DNA of 64,000 nt from CAVPWP01 sp050789285 (GTDB lineage: Bacteria; Pseudomonadota; Alphaproteobacteria; Rhodobacterales; Rhodobacteraceae), in NCBI RefSeq assembly GCF_050789285.1, contig NZ_JBOUVX010000002.1, forward strand, positions 1,178,001-1,242,000, given 5' to 3'. The position numbers and the translations under genes are program-made. Shown piece by piece: positions 16,432 to 27,000 of the stretch; position 1 is the stretch's first letter; each line of letters begins with the position of its first letter. Below the pieces are notes generated by a model. It saw only the letters and a program-made list of their open reading frames with translations. It searched no databases and was not told the origin of the DNA.

Positions 16432-17357
16432 GCGGCGCCGAGTTCGTTCCCCTCAGCCTGACGCCGATGCTGATCGGCGTGCTTGCCGCGGTGGCCTGCG
16501 CGTTGCCGGGGAACTTCCTGCTTCTGCGCCGGCAGGCGCTGATTGGCGACGCCATAAGCCACGTCATCCTGCCCGGCATCGTCGTGGCCTTCCTGATCAC
16601 CGGGACGGTGACGACGGCGCCAATGATGCTGGGGGCGGCCGGTGCCGCGCTGGTCGCGGTGGTTCTGATCGAGGCGGTGCGCCGGCTGGGCCGGATCGAA
16701 TCCGGGGCGTCGATGGGGGTCATCTTCACGGCGATGTTCGCGGGCGGCGTTCTGCTGCTCGAGCGTTCGGATACGTCGTCGGTGCATCTCGACGTCGAAC
16801 ATGCGCTGATGGGCAACCTCGAGTCGCTGATCTGGCTTGATGCGACCGGCTGGGGGTCGTTGCTCGACCCCTTGGCGCTGTCGGGCCTGCCGCCCGAGCT
16901 TGGGCGCATCTTCGCCACCCTTGTTGTCGTCGCCGCCTATACCTGGCTGCTTTGGCGGCCGCTCAAGATATCGACGTTCGACGAGGGGTTCGCGCGCGTC
17001 GCCGGACTGCCGGTCGCAGCGATCGGGCTAAGCCTTGTGGCAGTCGCCGCCTTGGCGGCGGTGGCGGCCTTCGATGCGGTGGGCTCGATCATCGTGATCG
17101 CCATGTTCATCTGTCCGCCCGCCGCCGCGCGGCTGATGACCGACCGGCTTGAACGGCAGGTCGGCTGGTCGGTCGCTTTCGCGATCCTGTCGGCGGTGCT
17201 GGGCTATGTGCTTGCGGGCTATGGCCCGCTTTGGATCGGGGCCGCGAACTCGGTCAGCGCGGCCGGAATGATCGCGACCGTCTCGGGCGTGATCCTGGCC
17301 GGTGCCGCGCTGTTCGGCCCGGCGCGCCACCGCTCGGGCGCGCCCGTAGGCAGCTGA
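16428..17357 (+). CDS. Metal ABC transporter permease, second subunit
   Basis: A 309-residue ABC-3 family membrane protein with the same fold as the preceding permease but without its tail. LIGDAISHVILPGIV and SIIVIAMFICPPAAARLM are the conserved regions near both ends. The ATG overlaps the previous stop (ATGA). Two unequal permeases plus ATPase and binding protein match SitABCD/MntABCD-type importers. This gene ends the operon; an M20 peptidase begins 53 bases on. Confidence 0.93.
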   Translation: MSGAEFVPLSLTPMLIGVLAAVACALPGNFLLLRRQALIGDAISHVILPGIVVAFLITGTVTTAPMMLGAAGAALVAVVLIEAVRRLGRIESGASMGVIFTAMFAGGVLLLERSDTSSVHLDVEHALMGNLESLIWLDATGWGSLLDPLALSGLPPELGRIFATLVVVAAYTWLLWRPLKISTFDEGFARVAGLPVAAIGLSLVAVAALAAVAAFDAVGSIIVIAMFICPPAAARLMTDRLERQVGWSVAFAILSAVLGYVLAGYGPLWIGAANSVSAAGMIATVSGVILAGAALFGPARHRSGAPVGS

Positions 17358-17410
17358 GCCCGACCGCGCGACAGATTGCACCCGCCCGCCCGGCTGCTAG
17401 AGTTCCGCCC

Positions 17411-18700
17411 ATGTCCGTCCCTGATCTTTCCGACCGGCTTCTCGCCGCCGTTGCCGCGCGGCGGGATGATCTTGTCGTGCTGACCCAGGACCTGATCCGC
17501 ATCCCCTCGGTCAACCCGCCCGGGCGGCACTATCGCGAAGTCTGCGACCTTGTGGCCCAGCGGCTGCGTCCGCAGGGCTTCAGCATCGACCTGGTCCGCG
17601 CCGAAGGCGCGCCCGGCGACAGCGACAAGTATCCGCGCTGGAACCTGATCGCCCGCCGCGACGGGCCTCGTGGGGGCGAGTGTGTCCATTTCAACTCGCA
17701 TCTCGACGTGGTCGAGGAAGGTCACGGCTGGACGACGGACCCCTTCGGCGGCGAGGTGAAGAACGGCCGCGTCCATGGCCGGGGCGCCTGCGACATGAAG
17801 GGCGGACTTGCCGCAAGCGTCATCGCCGCCGAGGCGTTTCTTTCGGTCGCGCCCGATTTCGCCGGCGCGGTCGAGATCAGCGCGACGGCGGACGAGGAAT
17901 CGGGCGGCTACGGTGGCGTCGCCTTCCTGGCAGAACGCGGCTGGTTCGACCCGTCGCGCGTCCAGCATGTCATCATCCCCGAGCCGCTGAACAAGAACCG
18001 CATCTGCCTTGGCCACCGGGGCGTCTGGTGGGCCGAGATCGAGACGCAGGGCCGCATCGCCCACGGCTCGATGCCATTCCTGGGCGACAGCGCGATCCGT
18101 CACATGGGCGCCGTCCTGGCCGAGATGGAGGCGACGCTTTATCCGCTTCTGGCCACCAAGCGCACCGCGATGCCGGTGGTCCCCGAAGGCGCGCGGCAAT
18201 CCACGCTCAATGTCAACTCGATCCACGGCGGCGAGGCCGAGCCGGAGGAGGGCTTCACCGGCTTTCCCGCTCCGTGCGTCGCCGACCGCTGCCGCATCGT
18301 CATCGACCGCCGCTTCCTGATCGAGGAAGACCTGACCGAGGTGAAGGCCGAGGTGACGGAGATGCTCGAAAGGATCGCCCAAGAGCGCCCGGGCTTCGCC
18401 TACGAACTGCGCGACCTGCACGAGGTCGTGCCCAGCATGACCGACCGCGACGCGCCCATCGTGCGCACGGTCGAAAGCGCGATCGGCCGTGTGCTTGGCG
18501 CCCCGCCCGAGTTCGTCGTCTCGCCCGGGACCTACGACCAGAAGCATATCGACCGGATCGGTCGGCTGAAGAACTGCATCGCCTATGGCCCCGGCATTCT
18601 CGATCTGGCGCACCAGCCCGACGAATGGGTCGGCATCGACGACATGGTCGAGGCCGCGCAGGTCATGGCGTTGAGCCTTGTTGCGCTTCTGGCGCGATGA
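17411..18700 (+). CDS. M20-family metallopeptidase (ArgE/DapE type deacylase)
   Basis: A 429-residue zinc enzyme of the M20 family. Metal and catalytic motifs are HLDVV, RGACDMKGG and ATADEESGG (general base Glu), with a dimerisation insert between. The family removes acyl groups from amino acids or cleaves dipeptides; the substrate is not readable from sequence. It heads a run of seven genes with a GNAT protein, a cupin and a complete peptide ABC importer, so it may process whatever that importer brings in. It overlaps the next gene by four bases. Confidence 0.9.
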   Translation: MSVPDLSDRLLAAVAARRDDLVVLTQDLIRIPSVNPPGRHYREVCDLVAQRLRPQGFSIDLVRAEGAPGDSDKYPRWNLIARRDGPRGGECVHFNSHLDVVEEGHGWTTDPFGGEVKNGRVHGRGACDMKGGLAASVIAAEAFLSVAPDFAGAVEISATADEESGGYGGVAFLAERGWFDPSRVQHVIIPEPLNKNRICLGHRGVWWAEIETQGRIAHGSMPFLGDSAIRHMGAVLAEMEATLYPLLATKRTAMPVVPEGARQSTLNVNSIHGGEAEPEEGFTGFPAPCVADRCRIVIDRRFLIEEDLTEVKAEVTEMLERIAQERPGFAYELRDLHEVVPSMTDRDAPIVRTVESAIGRVLGAPPEFVVSPGTYDQKHIDRIGRLKNCIAYGPGILDLAHQPDEWVGIDDMVEAAQVMALSLVALLAR

Positions 18701-19176
18701 TCCGCGCAGGCCCCGCTCTGCCTGGCTTCGAAGACTGGGCGGGCCTTCATGATCTTCTTGCGCAGTGCTTCGGGCCGATGGAGGGGCGGATCGCGCCGCC
18801 GTCCTCCTTCGCCGCGATGACTCCCGACACCTTGCGCGCCAAGGCTGCCGGCGAGGTGCTGATCCTTGCCCATGACGGCGATCGGCTGGTCGGCTGCGCC
18901 TTCTGCGCGCCAAGGATCGATCACCTGTACCTTGGAAAACTGGCCGTCGCGCCCTTGCACCGTCGTCAGGGGGTCTTGCGCCGGATGCTTGCCGAGGCTG
19001 ACGCGGTGGCGCGCCGGCGCGGCCTGCCGGCGCTCGTCCTGAAGACCCGCGTCGAACTGGCCGAGACTCACGCCACCTTCGCTGCGCTGGGCTTTCAGCA
19101 GACGGGAACCGAGGCGCATCCCGGCTTCGACCGGCCGACAAGCCTTGCCTTCCGGCGCGCCGTCGCGCTGCCGTGA
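18697..19176 (+). CDS. GNAT family N-acetyltransferase
   Basis: A 159-residue GNAT protein. The acetyl-CoA-binding motif A appears as LYLGKLAVAPLHRRQGVLRRML, here split over about 22 residues with RRQGV in place of the usual RGxGxG. HATFAALGFQQTGTEAHP is the typical C-terminal strand. The acceptor substrate is unknown. The start overlaps the M20 peptidase stop (ATGA), indicating coupled expression with a deacylase; the pair may interconvert N-acylated and free amino compounds. Confidence 0.85.
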   Translation: MIRAGPALPGFEDWAGLHDLLAQCFGPMEGRIAPPSSFAAMTPDTLRAKAAGEVLILAHDGDRLVGCAFCAPRIDHLYLGKLAVAPLHRRQGVLRRMLAEADAVARRRGLPALVLKTRVELAETHATFAALGFQQTGTEAHPGFDRPTSLAFRRAVALP

Positions 19177-19251
19177 CGGCGCACATGCGCGCCCTTCCCA
19201 AAGCGCCGCCCCCCGGCTAGCCTGCCGGAAAACGTGCCAGGGAGACCCTCC

Positions 19252-20727
19252 ATGACCCTTCGCCTGCCGATCCTTGCCGCGGGGCTTCTCGTCGCCGCGC
19301 AGATGGCCGCAGCCCAGCAGACCTCGATCACCGTCGGCATGGTGCTCGAGCCGCCGAACCTTGACCCCACCGGCGGGGCGGCAGCCGCCATCGACGAGGT
19401 CGTCTATGCCAACATCTTCGAAGGTCTCACGCGGTATCAGGCCGACGGCAGCATCGCGCCCGCGCTGGCCGAAAGCTGGGAGATCAGCGACGACGGCACC
19501 GTCTATACCTTCCGCCTGCGCGAGGGCGTGACCTTCCACGACGGCACAACCTTCGACGCCGAGGACGTGAAGTTCTCGCTTGACCGGGCCCGGGCCGAGG
19601 ATTCGACCAACGCGCAGAAGGCGCTGTTCGCCGGGATCACCGACGTCACGGTCGTCGATCCGCTGACCGTGCAGGTCACGCTCTCGGCGCCGAACGGCGG
19701 CTTCCTGACCAACATGGCGTGGGGCGACGCGGTGATCGTGGCGCCCGAGTCGGTGGCCGCGGCCGCCACCACCCCCATCGGGACCGGCCCGTTCACCTTC
19801 TCGCGCTGGGTGCAGGGCGACCGGATCGAGATCGCGCGCAACGCGGCCTACTGGGGCGCGGCGCCGGCGCTTGAAAGCGCGACGTTCAAGTTCATCTCGG
19901 ACCCGACGGCCGCCTTCGCCGCCGTCATGGCCGGCGATATCGACGCCTTCCCGAACATGCCCGCGCCGGAGACGCTGCAGCAGTTCGCGGCCGATCCACG
20001 CTTTCAGCTTCTGATCGGCTCGACCGAGGGCGAGACGATCCTGGCCATGAACAACAAGTCCGAGGCCCTGTCGGACAAGCGCGTGCGCGAGGCGATCGCC
20101 CACGCGATCAACCGGCAGGAAATCATCGACGGTGCGATGTTCGGCTATGGCACGCCCATCGGCACGCATTTCGCCCCGCACAACCCCGACTACCTCGACC
20201 TGACCGGGCTGTCGGGCTACGACCCGGAAAAGGCGAAGGCACTGCTGGCAGAGGCGGGGCACGCCGAGGGGCTGACGCTGAGCCTGCGCCTGCCGCCGCC
20301 GTCCTACGCGCGCCGCGGGGGCGAGATCATCGCCGCCCAGCTTCGCGCCGTGGGGATCGAGACGCAGATCGAGAATGTCGAATGGGCGCAGTGGCTTGAA
20401 CAGGTCTTCACCAACAAGGACTTCGACCTGACCATCGTCAGCCACACCGAACCGATGGACGTCAACATCTATGCCCGGCCGGATTACTACTTCCAGTACG
20501 ACAATCCGGCCTTCCAGCAGCTGATGAGGGACCTCGATCTTGCCGCCGACCCGGCCGAGCGCAGCCGCCTTCTGCAGGCCGCGCAGACGATGATCGCCGA
20601 GGATTACGTCAACGCCTTCCTGTTCCAGCTTGCCAAGACCGGGGTCGCGAACGCGAAGATCCAGGGCTTGTGGCTGAACTCGCCCACCCAGGCCAACGAT
20701 CTGACCGGCGTCAGCTGGACGGAATGA
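19252..20727 (+). CDS. Peptide ABC transporter substrate-binding protein
   Basis: A 491-residue SBP of the DppA/OppA family, with a signal peptide to about residue 22 (AAQMAAAQQ). Family landmarks are EPPNLDPTGG near the N-terminus, FEGLTRYQADGSIAPALAES, the LREGVTFHDGTTFDAEDVKF region, and repeated ALSDKRVREAIAHAIN. It captures peptides or related solutes in the periplasm. The matching permeases and ATPase are downstream, with a cupin gene between. Confidence 0.93.
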   Translation: MTLRLPILAAGLLVAAQMAAAQQTSITVGMVLEPPNLDPTGGAAAAIDEVVYANIFEGLTRYQADGSIAPALAESWEISDDGTVYTFRLREGVTFHDGTTFDAEDVKFSLDRARAEDSTNAQKALFAGITDVTVVDPLTVQVTLSAPNGGFLTNMAWGDAVIVAPESVAAAATTPIGTGPFTFSRWVQGDRIEIARNAAYWGAAPALESATFKFISDPTAAFAAVMAGDIDAFPNMPAPETLQQFAADPRFQLLIGSTEGETILAMNNKSEALSDKRVREAIAHAINRQEIIDGAMFGYGTPIGTHFAPHNPDYLDLTGLSGYDPEKAKALLAEAGHAEGLTLSLRLPPPSYARRGGEIIAAQLRAVGIETQIENVEWAQWLEQVFTNKDFDLTIVSHTEPMDVNIYARPDYYFQYDNPAFQQLMRDLDLAADPAERSRLLQAAQTMIAEDYVNAFLFQLAKTGVANAKIQGLWLNSPTQANDLTGVSWTE

Positions 20728-20782
20728 CCGGCCGGCCGTGGCGGCCATCGGCGGCCACGGCCCCCTGCGAAAGGCAAACGCG

Positions 20783-21118
20783 ATGCATTTCCTTCATGTT
20801 GCCGCGACCGGCGATCCCGAAATCGGCCGACCCGATCCTGCGCGTCTGATTTCGGGCGACCCGGTCCACCGCACCTGGAACGCCGAAGACCACGACGGGC
20901 TTTACGCCGGCGTCTGGGAATCCACCCCCGGCGCCTGGCGGGTGGTCTATGACGAATGGGAGTTCTGCCACATCCTTGCCGGCCACTCGGTCCTGACCGC
21001 CGACACCGGCGAGGTGCATGTGCTGCGCGCGGGTGACGCCTTCGTCATCCGCCCCGGCTTCAGCGGCACCTGGGAGGTGATCGAGACCACCCGCAAGGAA
21101 TACGTGATCCGGCCGTGA
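20783..21118 (+). CDS. Cupin domain (DUF861-like) protein
   Basis: A 111-residue single-domain cupin. GLYAGVWESTPGAWRV, EWEFCHILAGHSVLTAD and HVLRAGDAFVIRPGFSGTW follow DUF861 cupins (relatives of (S)-ureidoglycine aminohydrolase). The metal-ligand set looks reduced (Glu, His). It sits inside the peptide ABC operon between the binding protein and the first permease, with gaps of about 55 bases on each side. Its role is unknown. Confidence 0.85.
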   Translation: MHFLHVAATGDPEIGRPDPARLISGDPVHRTWNAEDHDGLYAGVWESTPGAWRVVYDEWEFCHILAGHSVLTADTGEVHVLRAGDAFVIRPGFSGTWEVIETTRKEYVIRP

Positions 21119-21172
21119 GCGTGCCCGCCAAGCCCATGGCGCGGCGCCCGGCCGTGGCATAGGCTCGGGTCC

Positions 21173-22116
<944 letters not shown>

Positions 22117-22120
<4 letters not shown>

Positions 22121-22935
22121 GACTGCCCGCCTCCCTCTGGATCGGGGCCGCGCTCAGCGTCGTCTTCGTCGCGGCGGCGATCGTGTCGTTCCTCTGGACG
22201 CCCCATGCGGTCGAGGCGATGAACATCCAGGGCCGCTTCCTGCCACCGGGCGGAGGGCATCTTCTTGGCACCGATCACCTTGGCCGCGACATGCTGTCGA
22301 TGCTGATGGTGGGCGCCCGCACCTCGATCGCGGTGGCGATCGTGGCGGTCGGCATCGGGATCCTGGCGGGGGTGCCGCTTGGGCTTCTGGCCGCCGCGAA
22401 CCGGGGCGGGATCGTCGACGAGATCATCATGCGCGGCAACGATCTGGTCTTCGCCTTCCCGTCGCTTGTCATCGCGATCCTGATCACGGCGGTCTTCGGT
22501 CCCTCGGCAGTGAACGCGATCCTGGCGATCGGGATCTTCAACATCCCGGTCTTCGCCCGTGTCACGCGCGGCGCGGCGCTGCCGCTCTGGACACTCGATT
22601 ACGTCATGGCGGCGCGGGTCGCGGGCAAGAACCGGGCGCGGATCAGCGTCGAACACATCCTGCCCAACATCGCGAACCTTCTGATCGTGCAGGGCACGAT
22701 CCAGTTCTCGCTTGGTATCCTCGCCGAGGCGGCGCTGAGCTATGTCGGCCTCGGCGCGCAGCCGCCCACGCCAAGCTGGGGCCGTATGCTGGCTGAAAGC
22801 CAGACGATGATTTCCTTCGCGCCGATGCTGGCGATCCTGCCCGGCCTTGCCATCGTCCTGACGGTGCTGGGGCTGAACCTGATGGGCGACGGATTGCGCG
22901 ACATCCTCGACCCCCGGCTGAGGCGCGCGCGATGA
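22117..22935 (+). CDS. Peptide ABC transporter permease (DppC-like)
   Basis: A 272-residue DppC/OppC-type permease. LGTDHLGRDMLSMLMVGAR is the conserved N-terminal region, and the EAA loop contains YVMAARVAGKNRARI followed by HILPNI. ALSYVGLGAQPPTPSWGRML is the usual C-terminal signature. The ATG overlaps the preceding stop by four bases, and its own stop overlaps the ATPase start by four. This indicates tight stoichiometric translation. Confidence 0.94.
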
Positions 22936-24509
22936 CGCTTCTTTCGGTCGAGGGCCTGTCTCTGGACATCCGCGGCACGCCGATCCTGCGCGACGTCGCC
23001 TTCGACATCGGCGAAGGCGAGATCTTCGGCATGGTGGGCGAGTCGGGCTCGGGCAAGTCGCTGACCGCGTTGTCGCTGATGCAGCTTCTGCCCCATGGCG
23101 CGGGTGTCTCGGGCCGCGCGATGTTCGGCGGCAGCGATCTTCTGGCGCAGACCGAACGCGCCATGTGCAGCATTCGCGGCCGCGACATCGGCATGATCTT
23201 CCAAGAGCCGATGACGGCGCTCAACCCGGTGCAGACCATCGGTGACCAGGTCGCCGAGACGCTGCGTGTGCACGGCATCCACCGCCGCGACGAGGCCATG
23301 CGGGTCGCGCGCGAAAGGCTTGACCGCGTCGGGCTGACCGCCGACCGTTTTCCTCTTGATCGGTTCCCGCACGAGCTGTCGGGTGGCCAGCGCCAGCGCG
23401 TGTGCATCGCCATGGCGATCGCCCTGCGCCCGCGGCTGCTGATCGCCGACGAACCCACGACCGCGCTCGACGTGACCACGCAGGCCCAGATCCTCGACCT
23501 GCTTGGCGATCTGGTCCGGGACGAGGGGATGGCGCTGATGCTGATCACCCACGACCTTGCCGTGGTGTCGGGGTTGGCCCACCGGGTCGCTGTCATGAAG
23601 GACGGCACGATCGTCGAGACGGGCGAGACGCGCGGGCTTTTTTCGCGCCGGCATCACCCCTACACCCAGCGGCTGATCGCGGCCTCGGCGCATGTGCCCG
23701 ACCGCAAGCCGATGGCCACGGACCGGCCGCTTCTGTCCGTCGAGGGCGCCGTCCGCGATTATCCGCTGCCCCGCCGCACCCCCTTCGGCCCGCGTCCGCA
23801 GTTCCGGGCGGTCGACGGGGTCGACCTGACGCTGAGAGCGGGTGAAAGCCTTGGTCTTGTGGGCGAATCCGGGTGCGGCAAGTCCACGCTGACGCGCGCG
23901 ATCCTTGGCCTGGAGCCGCTGCAGGGGGGGCGTATCACGCTGGATGGCGACCCGGTTCTGGCCCCCCATGTGCCAAGCGCGGTGCGGCGCAGGATGCAGG
24001 TGGTCTTTCAGGATCCCTTCGGGTCCTTCAATCCGCGCCACCGGGTCGACCGTCTGGTGGCCGAGCCCTTTCACCTGACCGACACGGCGCCCGCCGAACG
24101 GCGCGATCGGATCGCCGAGGTGCTTCTGGCGGTGGGCCTGAAGCCCGCCGACGCCGACCGCTATATTCACGAGTTCTCGGGCGGTCAGCGCCAGCGCATC
24201 GCCATCGCCCGCGCTATCGTGATCCGCCCCGAGCTTGTGATCCTGGACGAGGCGGTCTCGGCCCTCGACGTGTCGATCCGGGCGCAGATCCTCGACCTTC
24301 TGGCCGAGCTTCAGGGCAGCTTCGGCCTGTCCTATCTGTTCATCAGCCACGATCTGTCGGTGGTGCGCGCGATCACCGACCGGGTGATGGTGATGCAGGC
24401 GGGCAGGATCGTCGAAGAGGGACCGACCCCACGGGTCTTCGACGCGCCGGGGCATCCGTATACCCGGCGACTGATCGACGCGACGCCGCGGCTTGAGCTG
24501 GTGGGCTGA
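22932..24509 (+). CDS. Peptide ABC transporter fused double ATPase
   Basis: A 525-residue protein with two complete ABC ATPase domains in tandem, equivalent to fused DppD and DppF. The first has GESGSGKS, LSGGQRQRV and LLIADEPTTALD; the second (from about residue 265) has GESGCGKS, FSGGQRQRI and LVILDEAVSALD. Each ends with a variant of the oligopeptide ATPase C-terminal motif, including HHPYTQRL and GHPYTRRL. The fusion supplies both nucleotide-binding subunits. It is the last gene of the operon; a repeat hairpin follows. Confidence 0.94.
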   Translation: MTLLSVEGLSLDIRGTPILRDVAFDIGEGEIFGMVGESGSGKSLTALSLMQLLPHGAGVSGRAMFGGSDLLAQTERAMCSIRGRDIGMIFQEPMTALNPVQTIGDQVAETLRVHGIHRRDEAMRVARERLDRVGLTADRFPLDRFPHELSGGQRQRVCIAMAIALRPRLLIADEPTTALDVTTQAQILDLLGDLVRDEGMALMLITHDLAVVSGLAHRVAVMKDGTIVETGETRGLFSRRHHPYTQRLIAASAHVPDRKPMATDRPLLSVEGAVRDYPLPRRTPFGPRPQFRAVDGVDLTLRAGESLGLVGESGCGKSTLTRAILGLEPLQGGRITLDGDPVLAPHVPSAVRRRMQVVFQDPFGSFNPRHRVDRLVAEPFHLTDTAPAERRDRIAEVLLAVGLKPADADRYIHEFSGGQRQRIAIARAIVIRPELVILDEAVSALDVSIRAQILDLLAELQGSFGLSYLFISHDLSVVRAITDRVMVMQAGRIVEEGPTPRVFDAPGHPYTRRLIDATPRLELVG

Positions 24510-24510
24510 A

Positions 24511-24550
24511 GCCGGGGGCTTTGCCCCCGGACCCCCAGGATACTTGCGGG
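24511..24550. repeat. Intergenic repeat element (copy 2)
   Basis: A perfect hairpin CCGGGGGC-TTT-GCCCCCGG (24512-24530) is followed by CCCCCAGGATACTTGCGGG. The layout (GC hairpin, then GGATACTT/GGAGTATTT) matches the elements near 6311, 32709, 51911 and 63683. It begins one base after the ABC ATPase stop and may serve as its transcript end. Confidence 0.65.
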
Positions 24551-24570
24551 TCGATGGAGGTCTTTGCGGA

Positions 24571-25050
24571 TTATCGGACGATCGGTTCGAGCGGGTCGTA
24601 GAGGGCGGGCCCCTCGTCCCCCCAGGCCGCGCGGCCCAGACTGTCGGGCTTGACGCGCAGCCGGGCGAATTCCCCAGGCGTGACGAAGCGATGGCGGTTC
24701 ACGATGCCTTCGGGGTCGCGCCAGCCGGCCGGGATCGCCGGGGTCAGCAGGCGGCAGCGGAAGAACATCTCGACCTGGTGAAAGCCGCTGGCGGGGTCGT
24801 GAAACTCGTTCACAAGGGCAAGCGTGCCGACCTCGACCGACAGGCCGGTTTCCTCGTGCACTTCGCGGCGCAGGTTCTCGGGCAGCGAGGTGCCGGGTTC
24901 GACCCCGCCGCCGGGCGCGCACCACAGGTCGCTGGCCTCGCCCGGATAGGCGTTGACCAGAAGCAGCCGGCCGTCTTGCACGATCAGGCCGCGCACCGCC
25001 AGCCGGGGAGAGCGGACCCTAAGACCCAAGGCGCGTGACGTGGTTGACAT
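24571..25050 (-). CDS. NUDIX hydrolase
   Basis: A 159-residue Nudix enzyme, hydrolysing a nucleoside diphosphate linked to some group X. The Nudix box is complete: GGVEPGTSLPENLRREVHEE followed by TGL, fitting GX5EX7REUXEEXGU. The substrate cannot be told. I start at the ATG at 25050, which makes it overlap the 3' end of purK by 32 bases on the same strand. A later start would avoid part of that overlap. Confidence 0.88.
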   Translation of the reverse strand: MSTTSRALGLRVRSPRLAVRGLIVQDGRLLLVNAYPGEASDLWCAPGGGVEPGTSLPENLRREVHEETGLSVEVGTLALVNEFHDPASGFHQVEMFFRCRLLTPAIPAGWRDPEGIVNRHRFVTPGEFARLRVKPDSLGRAAWGDEGPALYDPLEPIVR

Positions 25051-26095
25051 GGCCCATCTTGCGGCCCGGCCGCGCCTCGGCCTTGCCGTAAGCATGGATC
25101 GCCGCGCCGGGGGTCGCGGCCAATGCCGGCAGGCGCTCGATGTCGGCCCCGATCAGGTTCTCCATCGTCACGTCGGCGACGCGGTCGGGCGCGCCCAGAG
25201 GCCAGCCCGCGACGGCGCGGATGTGCTGTTCGAACTGGTCGACCGCGCAGGCGTTCTGCGTCCAGTGGCCGGTGTTGTGGACCCGCGGCGCGAATTCGTT
25301 GACGAGAAGGGCGTCGGGCGTCACGAAAAGCTCGACCCCGATGACGCCCACATAGTCGAGCGCGTGAAGGATCTTCGCGGCAATGCCTGCGGCCTCGACC
25401 CGCTGGGCGCCGGACAGGCGGGCGGGCAGGGTGGTGGTGCGCAGGATGCCGCCCTCGTGCACGTTTTCGCCCGGCTCGTAGGACACGACATGGCCGTCGA
25501 GACCGCGCGCCGCGATCACCGAGACCTCGCGTTCGAAGGCGATCATGCCCTCGAGGATCGCGGGCGCGCCCGCCATCGCGGCCAGGGCCGCGTCGGCGTC
25601 GGTGGCCGTCGCGAGCCGCGCCTGTCCCTTGCCGTCGTAGCCGAAGCGCCGCGTCTTCAGGATCGACGGTGTGCCGATCTCGGCGACCGCCACCGCAAGC
25701 TCGGCGGCATCGCCCGCTGGCGCGAAGGGCGCGGTGGCAAGCCCGAGACCGGCAAGGAAGGTCTTTTCGCTCAGCCGGTCCTGGCTGACCGACAGCGCGC
25801 GACTCCCCGGACGGATAGGGCGCGAGGCGCCCAGGATCTCAAGCGCTGCGGCGGGGATGTTCTCGAACTCGTAGGTAATGACCGCGACGTCGTCGGCGAA
25901 GGCGGCAAGGGCCGTGTGGTCGTCGTAGCCCGCCGTCGTCACGGCGTGGGCCACATGCGCCGCAGGCGCTGCGGGATCGGGATCGAAGATGTGGCAGCGG
26001 TAGCCAAGGCGCGCGGCCGCGACCGACAGCATCCGGCCAAGCTGTCCGCCGCCGAGGATGCCGATGACGCTGCCTGCCGGAAGGGGGTCAGTCAT
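25019..26095 (-). CDS. purK: 5-(carboxyamino)imidazole ribonucleotide synthase
   Basis: A 358-residue ATP-grasp enzyme converting AIR, bicarbonate and ATP to N5-CAIR in purine synthesis. The start VIGILGGGQLGRML is diagnostic. KTRRFGYDGKGQ carries the ATP-grasp lysine and loop, and VNEFAPRVHNTGHWT the C-terminal active site. The ATG at 26095 overlaps the end of purE by eight bases, giving the common purE-purK pair. Confidence 0.96.
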   Translation of the reverse strand: MTDPLPAGSVIGILGGGQLGRMLSVAAARLGYRCHIFDPDPAAPAAHVAHAVTTAGYDDHTALAAFADDVAVITYEFENIPAAALEILGASRPIRPGSRALSVSQDRLSEKTFLAGLGLATAPFAPAGDAAELAVAVAEIGTPSILKTRRFGYDGKGQARLATATDADAALAAMAGAPAILEGMIAFEREVSVIAARGLDGHVVSYEPGENVHEGGILRTTTLPARLSGAQRVEAAGIAAKILHALDYVGVIGVELFVTPDALLVNEFAPRVHNTGHWTQNACAVDQFEQHIRAVAGWPLGAPDRVADVTMENLIGADIERLPALAATPGAAIHAYGKAEARPGRKMGHVNHVTRLGS

Positions 26096-26567
26096 CCGCG
26101 GGCTCGTCCGGGATCGAGGCCGACAGCGCCGCGCGCCAGGCGTCAAGCCGCGATGCGAGTGCCGGGTCCGAAAGCGCAAGGATGCCGGCCGCCATCAGGC
26201 CCGCGTTCGCCGCGCCGCCGATCGCCATGGTCGCCACAGGATAGCCCCTGGGCATCTGGACGATGGAATAAAGGCTGTCAACGCCACCGAGCGCCTGCGT
26301 CTGCACCGGCACGCCGATCACGGGAAGCCGTGTCTTCGAGGCCATCATGCCCGGCAGGTGCGCGGCCCCGCCGGCGCCGGCGATGATCACCTTCAGCCCG
26401 CGGTCAACGGCGGTCCGGCCATAGTCCCAAAGCCGGTCGGGCGTGCGATGGGCCGACACGATGCGGGCCTCGTAGGGTACGCCCAGTTCGTCGAGAATCG
26501 CGGCGGCCGCCTTCAGCGTGGGCCAGTCGGACTGGCTGCCCATGATGATGCCTACATCCACGCCCAC
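26088..26567 (-). CDS. purE: N5-carboxyaminoimidazole ribonucleotide mutase
   Basis: A 159-residue class I PurE that converts N5-CAIR to CAIR. GIIMGSQSDWPTL is the substrate-binding loop, SAHRTPDRL holds the catalytic His, and GAGGAAHLPGM and GVPVQT follow. The start is a GTG at 26567, chosen because GGAGG lies seven bases upstream. purK follows with an eight-base overlap, and a DUF465 gene lies upstream on the same strand. Confidence 0.96.
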   Translation of the reverse strand: MGVDVGIIMGSQSDWPTLKAAAAILDELGVPYEARIVSAHRTPDRLWDYGRTAVDRGLKVIIAGAGGAAHLPGMMASKTRLPVIGVPVQTQALGGVDSLYSIVQMPRGYPVATMAIGGAANAGLMAAGILALSDPALASRLDAWRAALSASIPDEPADD

Positions 26568-26618
26568 TGCCGCGCCTCCGTGTCTTCGGGGAAGCGGCAC
26601 TATAGCGGGACCAAGGCC

Positions 26619-26843
26619 TTACGCAATGATGTCGGGGGTCAGCGTGTCCTCGATCTGCGCGATCCGGTCCTTCAGCTGGAGCTTCTGCTTCTTCAGCCGG
26701 CGGATGGTCAGCTGGTCGCCCGTGCCCTTCTGTTCGAGCGCGAGGATCGCCTCGTCGAGATCGCGATGTTCGCGTCGCAGCACCTCGAGCCTGACGCGCA
26801 GCATCTCTTCGGACATCATGGTCATCGGCGTGGTGACGTTCAT
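26619..26843 (-). CDS. YdcH family (DUF465) small coiled-coil protein
   Basis: A 74-residue, highly charged helical protein. LRREHRDLDEAILAL and IRRLKKQKLQLKDRIAQIED match the DUF465/YdcH family, probably a short coiled coil. Function is unknown. It lies 51 bases upstream of purE on the same strand. Another, quite different DUF465 protein is encoded near 51668. Confidence 0.88.
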   Translation of the reverse strand: MNVTTPMTMMSEEMLRVRLEVLRREHRDLDEAILALEQKGTGDQLTIRRLKKQKLQLKDRIAQIEDTLTPDIIA

Positions 26844-26913
26844 CTTCGAACCGTCTCAATCCCCTGGCGCCCCAACATAAGCGATTCTCGTGCTTTCAGG
26901 CAAAAAAATGCGA

Positions 26914-26942
26914 CTTGCAGGGTGCTGGAGTGGACCCCATAT
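26914..26942 (+). promoter_or_regulatory. RpoH (sigma32)-type promoter of hsp20
   Basis: CTTGCAG (26914-26920) and CCCCATAT (26935-26942) are separated by 14 bases. This fits the sigma32 consensus CTTGAAA, 11-16 bases, CCCCATNT, with a full match at -10. It lies 58 bases before the hsp20 start codon. The sigma factor gene itself is at 30734. Confidence 0.7.
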
Positions 26943-27000
26943 TTCGCGTGTGGCCGCCAGACAGGGGCCACGACGACGGTCGCTTTTCGAAGGACACGTG